From contig NZ_CP150096.1 of the NCBI RefSeq assembly GCF_038396765.1, positions 167,501 to 231,500 on the forward strand: DNA of 64,000 nt, read 5' to 3'. Both the position numbers and the translations under genes were made by a program. The notes below the pieces were generated by a model. It was not told the origin of the DNA. It did not search any database and worked only from the letters and a program-made list of their open reading frames with translations. The DNA is from Chitinophaga caseinilytica. GTDB lineage: Bacteria > Bacteroidota > Bacteroidia > Chitinophagales > Chitinophagaceae. Within the stretch, counting starts at the first letter, position 1; the number at the start of each line of letters is the position of its first letter. Of the stretch, positions 41,508 to 51,381 are shown one piece after another.

Positions 41508-43905
41508 CTGTCAGGATTATTTTCTTTAACCGCTGATACATGAACGATATCAGCAACAATAATATACCCAGCGAAATAAACGCCGCGATTTTTCCGCCTT
41601 CGCCCAATCCGCGAAGGTCGAACGCAAAGAGCTTCACGAGCGTAATTCCGAATACGGTGATGGCCACGATCCGCAAGTCGCGGGATTTGCGGCGCAGACC
41701 GATGAACATCAGCACAAAAGCGAACAATCCCCACAGCAGCGCATATCCCGTTCCATGCACCGTTCCCAGGGTAGCGGCGGCCGACACCGGTGCGCGAAGC
41801 ACCACCACGAGATGGTCCAGCTCCGCACTCAGCAGGTACAACGCCATGAACGACAGGAACCAGTTGAACCCGGTTTCCAGCTGGGGAATGCGGAATTGCG
41901 GGATGGTTTTCTTCATTTCCACCAGCAGCCACACCAGCAATCCGGTCTGTAAATAATGGAACAAGAAAACCCACATCGGGGTTTCGCCGGCGAGCACTTC
42001 CGTTCTTACCCGGATCACGGACAAATTGAAGTAGCCCAGCATGGCGAGTGCCGCGAAGAGCGAAAGGAACATCAGTACCACCGCCCCTTTATCGTTCCGC
42101 CGGCGTGTCAGCAGCAAAAGCACAGACAGGTAGCCGAAATTGAAGCAACCGGTGGCCAACGCGGTAAGCGAAGGCTGATGGCTGTTTACCTGGTGCACGA
42201 TCTCGAGAAGGAAAACAACATATATCAATATCACGAGAATCGTTTGCAACACGCGCGAGACGCCGCCTGCGCTCATTACAGGGAACAGGGGAACGGAAGG
42301 CTCGTCCTGCGCCACCTGCCTGCGCAGCAGGTACACCGCCGCGATGGCGGCGATCCCCGTCACGAAGGCTTTATTGATCACCGGCCGCAACTCGGGCCCC
42401 GGGAAATACAGTTGCGACCAATCCATCATCAAACTGATCAGCATCAACACCAGCACCGCCATAGACGCGTACTTCATCTGCACGATCCCCGATTTCCGGA
42501 ACAGCCAGAAAATCAATACCGATTCCGCCGCCCAGAAAAGGGTGATATAATTTCCGTTCAGCTGCACCGGCGCAGCGAGGCTCATGAACGTAAGCACCAA
42601 ACCGATGAGCAGGTACACCATCGTTCGGTCTGCCTTGCTGTTGCGGAAGAGGAAATATGCGAACACACAGTTGAAAACGGCCATCAGCGCGGTGAACAGC
42701 CCCTGCCAATCCTGCCAGCCGCATTTCTCCATGAACAACATGCCCGCGCTGTAATAAAACAATGTGTTACTGAGCAATATCCCGATCTCCAGCGCGCGGA
42801 AACGCGTACCGTTGCGCACGTTGTTGATCACGTTCATGAGGAAGAACACCACATAAAACGCCGTCGCGAAAACGAAAGCCGTCCGCACGTCGCCGAGGAC
42901 GATCCTGTCGCCCTCCAGCGCACCGGAACCCATCCATCCCCCGAAAATCAACCAGGTGAGGGCGTAGCAGATAATATTGACGAGGTTCCATTTTTTGAAA
43001 TACGCCAATACCAGCATCCCGACGTTCAGGATAAGCATCCAGGAGAAGAAGGCGATGAGGTTGGCATGACCGGTAGACACCATGAACGGCGCCCCGAACC
43101 CACCGAGGATCGCCAGCACCGCCAGCTCTTTCCGGTCGTAGGAAATGGAAAGGAACACCGTAAACGCCGTGATGGCCACCGTAAGCAGGAAAGCCGTCGT
43201 TTGCCCCACCAGCGCATATTGATGGAACGCAATGGCCACGGTAAAATATAATACCGCCACGCCGCCGCCGACCAGTACGGAACTGAATGCAGCAAACGAT
43301 TTCCGCATGCGGTGCGCCAATCCGATGAGCGCCGCGCCGCATAAGAACCCGATGAACGTCCGGCCGATTTCGTTGATCCAGTTTTTATCGATAGCGAACT
43401 TGAGGAAAAACCCGATCCCGATCACCAGCACCGCGATCCCGATTTTGTTGAACAGGTTCTCGCCGATGAATTTCTCGATGTCGGGATTCTTTTCCATAAA
43501 CTTCTCCCAGAACGAGGGTTGCGGCTCCGGCTCCACATATATTGCTTCCGGCCCGCGTTTCATTTCCGCCGCCTGGAAAGCCGCGCGCATTTCTTCCTTT
43601 TCTTCGGGTTCGGGCACCTCTTCCACGAACTGCGGTACCGGGGGCTCCTGGTGCAGGGGAACGGGCGCTGGCAGCGCAACGGGCTCCGGCGCAATTGGCG
43701 CCTCGACCACCGTCCCAGAATCGGGGGAAATTTCCGGGGAAGCCGGGCGCCCGGGGGCCGGGGATATTTCCCGCTTTTCCAGCTCCTTGCTCAGCTTATC
43801 CAACCGGTACAATATTTCCGACATCCTTTCGGCATTCCGGTTCTGGGCCATCACCACCAACACCAACAAAACGATCAGCAACAGGATAACAAGTGTAATT
43901 GACAT
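41473..43905 (-). CDS. DUF2339 polytopic membrane protein
   Basis: An 810-residue protein. A short N-terminal helix is followed by a coiled coil and a proline-rich cytoplasmic segment (~25-130). Then come more than 20 hydrophobic helices, starting at IGIAVLVIGIGFFLKFAIDKNWI, a DUF2339 hallmark (KIG-x-VLxxG-x-FLKYA). Late segments include FGITLVKLFAFDLRGLGEGGKIAAFISLGILLL-like sequence, as expected. Function is unknown; a role in the cell envelope is often assumed. It is the first gene of a pair with DUF3999, whose start lies inside its 3' end. Confidence 0.92.
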   Translation of the reverse strand: MSITLVILLLIVLLVLVVMAQNRNAERMSEILYRLDKLSKELEKREISPAPGRPASPEISPDSGTVVEAPIAPEPVALPAPVPLHQEPPVPQFVEEVPEPEEKEEMRAAFQAAEMKRGPEAIYVEPEPQPSFWEKFMEKNPDIEKFIGENLFNKIGIAVLVIGIGFFLKFAIDKNWINEIGRTFIGFLCGAALIGLAHRMRKSFAAFSSVLVGGGVAVLYFTVAIAFHQYALVGQTTAFLLTVAITAFTVFLSISYDRKELAVLAILGGFGAPFMVSTGHANLIAFFSWMLILNVGMLVLAYFKKWNLVNIICYALTWLIFGGWMGSGALEGDRIVLGDVRTAFVFATAFYVVFFLMNVINNVRNGTRFRALEIGILLSNTLFYYSAGMLFMEKCGWQDWQGLFTALMAVFNCVFAYFLFRNSKADRTMVYLLIGLVLTFMSLAAPVQLNGNYITLFWAAESVLIFWLFRKSGIVQMKYASMAVLVLMLISLMMDWSQLYFPGPELRPVINKAFVTGIAAIAAVYLLRRQVAQDEPSVPLFPVMSAGGVSRVLQTILVILIYVVFLLEIVHQVNSHQPSLTALATGCFNFGYLSVLLLLTRRRNDKGAVVLMFLSLFAALAMLGYFNLSVIRVRTEVLAGETPMWVFLFHYLQTGLLVWLLVEMKKTIPQFRIPQLETGFNWFLSFMALYLLSAELDHLVVVLRAPVSAAATLGTVHGTGYALLWGLFAFVLMFIGLRRKSRDLRIVAITVFGITLVKLFAFDLRGLGEGGKIAAFISLGILLLLISFMYQRLKKIILTDDQPVEEKLPD

Positions 43906-43936
43906 AGGAATTGGGGATTATAGCGGTAAATATAAG

Positions 43937-43965
43937 AAAAGCCGCCCCAAATGGAGCGGCCTTTC
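43937..43965 (-). terminator. Terminator after the DUF5689 gene
   Basis: Arms AAAGCCGC / GCGGCCTTT around CCCAAATGGA, with T-rich sequence on the minus strand; it separates the SusCD-DUF5689 unit from the DUF2339 gene. Confidence 0.7.
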
Positions 43966-43983
43966 ATTATAGGACAACAGGAA

Positions 43984-45498
43984 TCACCGGAGTTTGGTAG
44001 CCTCTTCCCCTTCAATATCCACCAACTGCGACTCGGTCGTCAGTTTGGTATTGATCTGGATCCTCGCTTTCATCCAGCGGCCCAGGGCAGGACTATACTC
44101 CCCGCCCAGCTTGATGAACACGCCCGCCACATAGCTCACGCTCAGGGTATTGGTGCCGGAGCGGAAGAAAGGTTGCGATGCCAGGGAAATAGGATTGATC
44201 ACGTCGTACCAGTCGGTATTGGTGATGCGGTACCCGATCTGGTTGGCGCCTTCGGAAAGGATCTGGCCGTTCTGGCCCACCATCACCACATCCACCGGCC
44301 GCGATTCCTTCGTGACCACCGTTCCTTCGAACACCGCCATACCGGAAGCGTTGCCGCTGTTGGCCAGCAGGTTGCCCGTTTTCTGGCCGAAGTCGTCGCC
44401 CGCCGTACTGCCGTAGTTGAAAGAACGGATCCATTTGGCGTTGCTGATGCTCGTAGAACCGGTACCGTTAATGAGCTTGGTGGAACAGCCCACGTAAAAG
44501 AACTCGCCCTTGCTGACGGTACCCGATGTCAGGTTGAACTTGTACGTCCGCAGGCCGCCTGTAGCCCACCCGTTTTGCGGGATGCCCGTAGGCGTGGAGG
44601 CGCCGGCGTTATTGGTCGTCACCAGCGAATATTTCGTTACGGCAAAGTCGATATCGCGGGTAGCCATCAGCTGGATGTACTCGTAGTTATTGTCCGTACT
44701 CCCCGCAGGATCGGCCAGGAACCCGGTGATGACGATCGGCGCGATCTCCACGGTGGAGCTCAGCGTCGTGATATCATCGGCCTTGCGGACGCGCAGCTCC
44801 GGCACAAAATCCCCGCCTGTTCCCGGTTTCATCCAGATGAGGCTGCGGAAATTAGCCAGCACGGGCATTTGCACATTCGCCAGGTCCGATTCCGGATCGG
44901 TCAGCAAAGGAATATCCCCGAACCCGTCGTTCAGCAATTTATTCCCGGAAAGCACATCCCCCGGGCCCGGCAGCGGATCGAACCCACCTTTCACGATCAT
45001 GCACAGCGTGCTTTGGTACACTTCGGGATTCGCGATGATCTTGTTGGTCGTTACCCGGTTGATGGGCAGCGGATTATTTTTGGAGATCACCTGTATCCCC
45101 GCGGCACTCACGCCCGCGAGCTGGAAAATCCCATCGCGCTTGGTGAGCGTTGCCCCGGAAACGGGAATGACCACCGAATCACCGGCTTCGTATTGCGCGG
45201 CCGCGGCGCCAACCGGGATGGCGATACCGCGCTGCGCCAGGCGACTGGAATCCTGCACTACCAGCATGCCATCGGGCATATTGCCGGCACGGTGGTCAGA
45301 CACAACGAGGCACCGGAGCGAATGGGCGCCGAACATATTTTCGGCATTCAATTGAAGGTCTTGCCCCTTGTACATAGCCCGGATATCATAAATAGCGATG
45401 TAGGGACTGAGTTTCGCGCCGGGATAGGTGTCGTCTTTCACACATCCCCAGAAACCGGCCGCGATCAGCATCATCGTATATAAAGCGATTTTTTTCAT
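43984..45498 (-). CDS. DUF5689 domain surface lipoprotein
   Basis: A 504-residue lipoprotein (cysteine in AAGFWGCVKD). The first ~250 residues match DUF5689 (LRCLVVSDHRAGNMPDGMLVVQD, beta-rich with an OB-like fold), common in Bacteroidota surface proteins. The later half contains NNYEYIQLMATRDIDFAVTKYSLV, a lamin-tail-like module, followed by a C-terminal beta domain. It is the third gene after SusC and SusD, a position usually filled by a surface glycan- or ligand-binding protein of the same uptake system. Ligand unknown. Confidence 0.87.
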   Translation of the reverse strand: MKKIALYTMMLIAAGFWGCVKDDTYPGAKLSPYIAIYDIRAMYKGQDLQLNAENMFGAHSLRCLVVSDHRAGNMPDGMLVVQDSSRLAQRGIAIPVGAAAAQYEAGDSVVIPVSGATLTKRDGIFQLAGVSAAGIQVISKNNPLPINRVTTNKIIANPEVYQSTLCMIVKGGFDPLPGPGDVLSGNKLLNDGFGDIPLLTDPESDLANVQMPVLANFRSLIWMKPGTGGDFVPELRVRKADDITTLSSTVEIAPIVITGFLADPAGSTDNNYEYIQLMATRDIDFAVTKYSLVTTNNAGASTPTGIPQNGWATGGLRTYKFNLTSGTVSKGEFFYVGCSTKLINGTGSTSISNAKWIRSFNYGSTAGDDFGQKTGNLLANSGNASGMAVFEGTVVTKESRPVDVVMVGQNGQILSEGANQIGYRITNTDWYDVINPISLASQPFFRSGTNTLSVSYVAGVFIKLGGEYSPALGRWMKARIQINTKLTTESQLVDIEGEEATKLR

Positions 45499-45525
45499 GT
45501 TGCGTTTTTTAGTACTGTATCAGCA

Positions 45526-47043
45526 TTACGGTTTCTGCCACCAAACTTCCGTCGAAATAACGTCTGATCCCTGGCGGGAAACGGCCTGTTTGTAATTGGT
45601 CGGGTTGGTGGATTGAACATACACCGGGTAGTTCATCCGCGCCGGCATAACGCCGTTGTTGCGCAGGCCGGGGCCTTTCGGGAGAACGGGGTGCCCGGTG
45701 CGGCGGTACTCGAACCATTGCTGCATGTCCATGAGGAACATCGCATAATATTTCTGGATGTGGATGGCTTCCATCTTTTCATCTTCCGATCCGCTATCGT
45801 TCCAGTGCAGGTCGGCTTTGTCGATATAGTCTGTTACCTCGTCCCACGCCGGGATCCATTGTTTGATGGTGTATTTGATGCCTCTTGTATAATAGGCTTC
45901 CGCGCTGCCGGCGATCCATCCTTTCACCACCGCTTCCGCCAGCATGAACTGTACTTCCGCGGCGTTGAGCATCTGCCCGGTAAGGGCGTCTGTCTGCAGA
46001 TTAAACAGCGTAGTGGTGGTTTGCGAGTAGAAATACGACCTGCGGACGGGCGCCTGGCCCATCTGGTAACCGCTCGGCACGCCGCTGTAACCGCCCTGGT
46101 AGGGCGCGATGCGCCAGCGGTTCACGCTGTTGTTGCCCTTGGAAGGGTCGATGAGCGGATTGTTCCAGTTCACGAGGTTGTTGATGAAAAACTCCCCGAC
46201 GCCAGGCCCCCTGAAATCCTGCTCGCGCACACCCAGGAACGGAGACACCAGCGGCCCGGCGCCCGTCCACCGGAGGATGGCCGACTGTTCGGTGGTATCG
46301 ATGATCGGGTAGCTCGATTTCTTCGTTTCCGCTACTTCCTTGAATTTGGCGATGGCCACATCCGCCACTTCCGCTTTCCCGGAAATGCGCATCAGCAGCC
46401 GCAGGTAGAGCGAGTTGCCGAAGCGGCGCCATTTGGTGATATCGCCGTTGAACACGGGATCGCTGTTGGCATTGATACCGTAAGTGGTATTGTTGAGATA
46501 CACGTTGGCGGTATCCAGCTTGTTGAAAATATCGAAATAGATATCCTTCTGCGTATCGAACGGCGGCTCGAAAACCGCGGAATCGCGGGCGAGGTTGGAT
46601 TTGAAATAGGGAATATCGCCGTAGGTATCGGTCAGCATGGAAAACACCCAGGCCTGGCAGATCAGCGAAATGCCAATGTAGGAGCGGTTGTACGACTTGG
46701 GATCGCGGGCCACTTTCTCCATGTCCTTGAAGTTGGTCAGTTCCGAGTACCAGGCATTATACAGGTAATCTGCCCAGGTGGCGCGGAAATCGTAGCGGAA
46801 CACCTTGCCGTCGGATTCGGAAATATCCACAGTCACCTGCATCAGTTCGTTATTGAAATTCCGGTTGCGGATCATATTGGCCGACAGCGTATTCACCAGC
46901 GCCGGCGCCATGAGCGCGTGCGCCGTAGCCACCTTCGTTTCGTTCGGGTTCGTATTGATTTCGGTAAAGTCTTTGGTGCACGACTGCGTCGCCATTCCGA
47001 AAAGCACCAATGCACCGATTATTGTGTGTTTCATCTTCTGCAT
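45526..47043 (-). CDS. SusD/RagB-like lipoprotein (SusD_2 type)
   Basis: A 505-residue SusD_2 protein with a lipobox cysteine (GMATQSCTKDF). Helical core motifs include YIGISLICQAWVFSMLTDTYGDIPY, and the C-terminal MFLMDMQQWFEYRRTGHPVL is the group's signature. The start at 47043 (MQKMKHTIIGALV) is preferred to 47064 because the latter overlaps the susC stop and puts charged residues before the signal. It forms a complex with the SusC encoded 10 bp upstream. The cargo is unknown. Confidence 0.95.
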   Translation of the reverse strand: MQKMKHTIIGALVLFGMATQSCTKDFTEINTNPNETKVATAHALMAPALVNTLSANMIRNRNFNNELMQVTVDISESDGKVFRYDFRATWADYLYNAWYSELTNFKDMEKVARDPKSYNRSYIGISLICQAWVFSMLTDTYGDIPYFKSNLARDSAVFEPPFDTQKDIYFDIFNKLDTANVYLNNTTYGINANSDPVFNGDITKWRRFGNSLYLRLLMRISGKAEVADVAIAKFKEVAETKKSSYPIIDTTEQSAILRWTGAGPLVSPFLGVREQDFRGPGVGEFFINNLVNWNNPLIDPSKGNNSVNRWRIAPYQGGYSGVPSGYQMGQAPVRRSYFYSQTTTTLFNLQTDALTGQMLNAAEVQFMLAEAVVKGWIAGSAEAYYTRGIKYTIKQWIPAWDEVTDYIDKADLHWNDSGSEDEKMEAIHIQKYYAMFLMDMQQWFEYRRTGHPVLPKGPGLRNNGVMPARMNYPVYVQSTNPTNYKQAVSRQGSDVISTEVWWQKP

Positions 47044-47053
47044 GTTGAAAAAT

Positions 47054-50000
47054 TTAGAAGCCAATGACCAGGTTTACACCGAAGGTTCTGGTAGACGGGA
47101 ATTGCCCCACTTCAAAACCCTGCACGATATCCGTACCGCTCAGCGTTCCGAATTCGGGATCGAACGCCGGCCAGTCCGACCAGATCGCCAGGTTACGGCC
47201 ATACACACCCACCGTAGCTTTCTGCATGCGCAGTCTTTTGGTAAGGCTGCCGGGCAGCGAATAATCGAGGCGCGCTTCGCGGAACTTGATGAAATCGGTG
47301 CTGAAGGTGCTGCCTTCGGCGTTATCCTGACCGTAATGCGAGCGGTAATATTCGTCGATGTCGGTAGCGATCACGTCGTTCGGCCGGAACTTTCCGTCAG
47401 CCATCTGGATCACGCCGTTACCGATGATGCCGTTGTAGCGCCCGGGCAAGGTGTTCTTCGTTTTTCCCTGTTCGGCCAGTTTGTAATGCGTGAGCGAATG
47501 TGCCACGGCGCCCCACTGCCCGTCGAACAGCAGGTGCAGGCGGAACTGTCCGTACGAGAACTCGTTCGTCCAGCCCAATTTCCATTTCGGAATGGTATTG
47601 CCGAGATAGATCACTTCTTCCGTCAGCTTGGCCCAGCCAGTTTTATCGTCGTAAATGATCTGTCCGTCGGGAGAACGCTGGTAGCCACGGCCGTACACCG
47701 CGCCCATGCTGCCGCCGGGCTTGGCCACGATCTGACCGCCGCCAACTGGGCCGGTCACGAGCACCACCGAACTATCGTCCAGCTCGCGGATGGTATTGGT
47801 ATTGGAAGAATACACCACGCTGGTGCTCCAGGAGAATTTACCGCGTTTGTAAGGCGTTCCGTTCAGCGCCACTTCTATCCCTTTATTATTTACCCGTCCG
47901 GCATTGATCATCGCGCGCGACCAACCGGTAGAACGGTCGATGATGCGGGACAGGATCTGGTCTTTGGTGAATCCGGAATACATCGCCAGATCGAGGCCCA
48001 GCCGGCCTTTGAACATCTTCATGGCCACACCGCCTTCATAGGTGATGGTGCGCAGCGGGCGAAGATCGGAATTGGCGAGGATGGAAGGGTTCCGCAAACC
48101 GCCGGCGTACAGGCTGCCCGCGGAAGGATAGGTGAATTCGGTGAGGTAAGGCGTGGTACCGCCGCTGCCAACGCTCGCGAGCGAGAACCGCAGCTTGGCG
48201 AAATCGATCGCTTTCGGCAGATCGATCACTTCATTGGCCACGAAGCTCAGGTTCACGGACGGGTAGAAGAAACCGGAATTGGCGATACGGCTCTGCGTGG
48301 CCAGCACGCTGTTCCAGTCTTGCCGCCCCGTGATGTCGGCGAACAGGAAGTTTTTATACGACGCGGAAATCAATCCATAGAGGGAATTGATCTGGTACGA
48401 AGTACGGAAAGGCATGGTAACGAGGGGGCCGAGATTGTTGGCCAGGGAATACACGCCGGGGTACGCCAGCGAATCCGCCCGCACCTCGTCGCGGATGTAC
48501 CGGTTGCGCAACGCAGCACCGCCGGCCGTGACATTCAGCTCGAAATCGCGCCCCACTTTGGTGTTGTAGCGCAACAGGAAATCGGAGTTGAACTCCTGCG
48601 ACATGATGTTCTGCGTCCGGAAACTGCCGTACGGGAATTTGGCGCCCGCATCGTAAGGTCGTTGCTGGGAGCGGTCTTCGTACCCGAAGTCCATCGCCGT
48701 GCGCACCTGCAGGCTGAGCTTTTTGGTAATGTTATACGTGGCCGACACGTTGCCGGTAATGCCGTGGCGGTTGGATTTGTTGAGATATTCGTACGCCACC
48801 GCGTAAGGGTTGCTGGGGAACGAACTGAAAGGGAACATGATCTTCAGCTGATCCTGCCCCAGTTCCCAGTAATTCTTCAGCCAGTCGATGTCGGCGCTGG
48901 GCTGCCAGAAAATGTACCAGTACATGATCGACTGGTTGCCGTAACCCGCGCCGGGCAGGTTATCGGAATATTTGTTGGTATAGTTCACTTTCGACGAAAT
49001 CTGCAACCGGTCGTTGATTTTCGAGTTGACGGACAGCGCCACGGTATTACGGTCGTACCCGGTGTTGGGCAGGATCCAGGTATTGTGGACGTTGGTCACG
49101 GAGAAACGGGCCGTCGTTTTGTCTGTTCCGCCGTCCAGCGAAATGGTGTTGGTGAAGGTTTTGCCGTCGTCGAAGTAGGAATTGACTTTGTTGGGATAGG
49201 GTTGCCACAGCGTCCTTTCCGTTCCCTGTTTCTGCGTAACGGGGTCGAACTGGTGAAACATCTGCCCGTCGAACCGGGGCCCGTAAGCCGAACTGGTGCC
49301 GCTGGTGGAACCACCGTCCGGACCGGCGCCGTAGGAATAATACGCGGCGCCGTCGAGGCCCTGGCCGTATTCGAACTGGAGATCGGGCCAGCGGTTCACC
49401 TGTTCGATAGACGCATTGGAGTTGAGGGAAACGCCGATGCCTTTGCGTTTGCTGCTACCCGATTTTGTGGTGATGATGATGGCGCCATTGGCTCCGCGGC
49501 CGCCGTAAAGCGCCGCGGCGCCGGGGCCTTTGAGCACGGTGAGCGACTCGATGTCTTCCGGGTTGATATCGTTCAGGCCGCTGCCGTAGTCGGCCGGCAT
49601 GTTATCGCTCCCGGTGCCATACGTGGCTTCACCGCCCACGGCGGTCCTGCGGCCGCTGCCCTGGTTGATCACGACGCCGTCTACCACGATGAGGGCTTCG
49701 TTTTCGCCGGTGAGGTTGTTTTCTCCGCGGAGGATGATTTTATTGGAACCGGTGGGGCCGCTGTTGGAGCGGACGAGGTTCACGCCGGCAACTTTGCCCG
49801 ACAGCGCGTCTGTCCAGTTACCGGAAATGGCTTCGGTCAGTTGTTCGCCTTTTACGACGGTGGCTGCATAGCCGAGGGCTTTTTCTTCCCGTTTGATGCC
49901 GAGCGCCGTTACCAGCACTTCGTTGAGGCTTTTGGGATCGGCGGCGAGCTGCACGTTGAGCTGCTGCGTTTTCTGCACGGTGATTTCACGGGTGATGTAA

Positions 50001-50311
50001 CCCACGTACGAGAATACCAGCACCTTATTGGCCGAGGTGGTGGAAACGAAGAAAGCGCCCGTGGCGTCTGAAGTAGCGCCTTTGGGAGTGCCTTTCACTT
50101 TGATGTTGACCCCGATGAGCGGGTCGCCGTTAACGTCGGTCACGCGTCCGCGAACAACGATCGCCGAATCCTGGAAAGGATGCGGCCTGGCGGGTGTTTT
50201 GTCGTAAATGCCCGGCCGGAAGACGGCGGGTTTCCGCGATACGTCCTCCGTGGCTGCGTGAGCGAAAGCCCCGATCTGCAAGCCGGTCATGAGAAGGAAA
50301 AAATGTTTCAT
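47054..50311 (-). CDS. SusC/RagA TonB-dependent outer-membrane transporter
   Basis: A 1085-residue TonB-dependent barrel with a signal peptide, then a proline-containing spacer, the carboxypeptidase-like domain (VRGRVTDVNGDPLIGVNIKVKG), and the plug (NPEDIESLTVLKGPGAAALYGG). The last strand ends GVNLVIGF. There is no STN domain, so no FecR-type signalling is expected. Its promoter lies about 430 bp upstream and the leader carries a strong inverted repeat, suggesting control at the RNA level. It is first in a three-gene unit with SusD_2 and DUF5689. Confidence 0.97.
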   Translation of the reverse strand: MKHFFLLMTGLQIGAFAHAATEDVSRKPAVFRPGIYDKTPARPHPFQDSAIVVRGRVTDVNGDPLIGVNIKVKGTPKGATSDATGAFFVSTTSANKVLVFSYVGYITREITVQKTQQLNVQLAADPKSLNEVLVTALGIKREEKALGYAATVVKGEQLTEAISGNWTDALSGKVAGVNLVRSNSGPTGSNKIILRGENNLTGENEALIVVDGVVINQGSGRRTAVGGEATYGTGSDNMPADYGSGLNDINPEDIESLTVLKGPGAAALYGGRGANGAIIITTKSGSSKRKGIGVSLNSNASIEQVNRWPDLQFEYGQGLDGAAYYSYGAGPDGGSTSGTSSAYGPRFDGQMFHQFDPVTQKQGTERTLWQPYPNKVNSYFDDGKTFTNTISLDGGTDKTTARFSVTNVHNTWILPNTGYDRNTVALSVNSKINDRLQISSKVNYTNKYSDNLPGAGYGNQSIMYWYIFWQPSADIDWLKNYWELGQDQLKIMFPFSSFPSNPYAVAYEYLNKSNRHGITGNVSATYNITKKLSLQVRTAMDFGYEDRSQQRPYDAGAKFPYGSFRTQNIMSQEFNSDFLLRYNTKVGRDFELNVTAGGAALRNRYIRDEVRADSLAYPGVYSLANNLGPLVTMPFRTSYQINSLYGLISASYKNFLFADITGRQDWNSVLATQSRIANSGFFYPSVNLSFVANEVIDLPKAIDFAKLRFSLASVGSGGTTPYLTEFTYPSAGSLYAGGLRNPSILANSDLRPLRTITYEGGVAMKMFKGRLGLDLAMYSGFTKDQILSRIIDRSTGWSRAMINAGRVNNKGIEVALNGTPYKRGKFSWSTSVVYSSNTNTIRELDDSSVVLVTGPVGGGQIVAKPGGSMGAVYGRGYQRSPDGQIIYDDKTGWAKLTEEVIYLGNTIPKWKLGWTNEFSYGQFRLHLLFDGQWGAVAHSLTHYKLAEQGKTKNTLPGRYNGIIGNGVIQMADGKFRPNDVIATDIDEYYRSHYGQDNAEGSTFSTDFIKFREARLDYSLPGSLTKRLRMQKATVGVYGRNLAIWSDWPAFDPEFGTLSGTDIVQGFEVGQFPSTRTFGVNLVIGF

Positions 50312-50362
50312 TCAACAAGTTTTATAATGTAATGATTCCCCTTGTGGCAATGTGGGAGCGCA

Positions 50363-50422
50363 GCCCGGGGATGTTCCGGGAACCTGCGCCGGCGGTACTT
50401 TCCGGGAAAAACATCCCCGGGC
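50363..50422 (-). promoter_or_regulatory. Strong inverted repeat in the susC leader
   Basis: Perfect 13-bp arms GCCCGGGGATGTT / AACATCCCCGGGC with a 34-base loop, ending about 50 nt before the susC start codon. No T-run follows, so it is a leader structure and not an ordinary terminator. The rest of the 630-bp gap (50312-50942) contains the promoter, the hxlR terminator and no gene. Confidence 0.6.
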
Positions 50423-50739
50423 GGGATGTGCATCCAGCCAGTACCTGTTCAAGTAAGCGTATATTGGTAACCGTTATTCCTCCTGCCGGAAGACCGCGCA
50501 GCGGAACGGATAAGTGGAAAGATGTTTCTTCATACTGTGGATGATTTTGGTTTCATTCAATACTTACGCAGCCTTTCATTCAAGACAAAAATTCTTCGTG
50601 CCGGTACGTAACCGGCAATAACCTGGATGATCGTTCCCGGTGGCGCCACCGGGTATTTTTCCCGAAAAACCTTGCGATTGATACAGCCGGATTTACACCG
50701 GATGATCGTGGAACTTACACTTCATCTAAGGGACATTCG

Positions 50740-50770
50740 CTAAAGTAGAACAAAAGTAAAATTAAACAAA
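50740..50770 (-). promoter_or_regulatory. Promoter of the SusCD-DUF5689 unit
   Basis: On the minus strand TTTG (forward 50767-50770), a 19-bp spacer and TACTTTAG (forward 50740-50747; one mismatch to TAnnTTTG). The implied leader is about 420 nt. Confidence 0.65.
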
Positions 50771-50871
50771 AAATAATTACCTGTAATTATTTAGAACTAG
50801 ATATGAAATATAATGAAAGGATGAATAGATTCAGGTTGATCAATTTGATTATCAATGCATTAAATCAAAAT

Positions 50872-50923
50872 ACAAAAAGAAAGGAGGATGGATCGGCCAT
50901 AAACGGGCGCTCCATCCTCCTTT
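50872..50923 (-). terminator. Terminator of the second hxlR gene
   Basis: Arms AAAGGAGGATGGA / TCCATCCTCCTTT (50880-50892 and 50911-50923), followed on the minus strand by a T-rich tract. Confidence 0.8.
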
Positions 50924-50942
50924 TATTTGAAACATTCCGCAA

Positions 50943-51317
50943 TCAGCTCGCCTTCACCGCCTGCATCCGGCAGTTGCGATGCCGCTGGCCCCAATCGCTC
51001 AACTGTTTCCACACCGGGATCAGTTCTTTGGCCACATGCGCCAGTTCATATTCTACCCGCGGCGGCACTTCCGCGTATACGGTCCGGCGGACCAATCCGT
51101 CGCGCTCGAGTTCTTTCAACTGCAAGGTCAACATCCTTTCGGTGATGTTGGGAATGGAACGGCGCAGCTCGCTGAATCGCATCGCTCCTTCTTCCAGCCT
51201 GCAAAGGATCAGTAATTTCCAGCGGCCGCCCACCAGGCAGATCGCGTAGGTGAGATCACATTCGATGATATAATCGCGGTTAATGCTGTTCGACGAATTT
51301 TCCTTACGCTTGCTCAT
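50943..51317 (-). CDS. HxlR family transcriptional regulator
   Basis: A 124-residue winged-helix regulator: AICLVGGRWKLLILCRLEEGAM, RFSELRRSIPNITERMLTLQLKELE and PPRVEYELAHVAKELIPV. A cysteine before the first helix (IIECDLTYAI) is at the position of redox-active cysteines in YodB/HypR-type proteins. It is divergent from a serine hydrolase-MFS pair. Dyad sites lie between its own -7 box and start codon, one directly against the ATG, implying autorepression. It likely also governs the divergent operon. Confidence 0.94.
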   Translation of the reverse strand: MSKRKENSSNSINRDYIIECDLTYAICLVGGRWKLLILCRLEEGAMRFSELRRSIPNITERMLTLQLKELERDGLVRRTVYAEVPPRVEYELAHVAKELIPVWKQLSDWGQRHRNCRMQAVKAS

Positions 51318-51337
51318 TACTTACAAATTTGTTAGTA
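51318..51337. promoter_or_regulatory. HxlR operator candidate abutting the hxlR start codon
   Basis: A 20-bp dyad, TACT-t-ACAAATTTGT-t-AGTA, symmetrical except for one pair. TACT...AGTA ends resemble known YodB/HxlR-family operators. It begins one base upstream of the hxlR ATG. Confidence 0.55.
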
Positions 51338-51339
51338 CC

Positions 51340-51363
51340 ATACAACGAGTTGTATGCATACAA
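51340..51363. promoter_or_regulatory. Two overlapping palindromes between divergent promoters
   Basis: ATACAAC-GA-GTTGTAT (51340-51355) and TTGTATGCATACAA (51350-51363, perfect) share a half-site, giving three alternating ATACAA/TTGTAT half-sites. The last reaches into the hxlR -7 element and lies in the -33 zone of the opposite promoter. Confidence 0.55.
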
Positions 51364-51368
51364 AGGTA
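51361..51368 (-). promoter_or_regulatory. -7 element of hxlR
   Basis: Minus-strand TACCTTTG, an exact Bacteroidota -7 box, 44 bp upstream of the hxlR ATG. No clear -33 box. Confidence 0.5.
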
Positions 51369-51381
51369 AGGGTAACCCCTC

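Noticed and set aside
46805..50071. Plus-strand open frame of 1088 codons opposite the SusC at 47-50 kb
   Set aside because: Shadow of a well-conserved SusC gene; no recognisable domains and no promoter.
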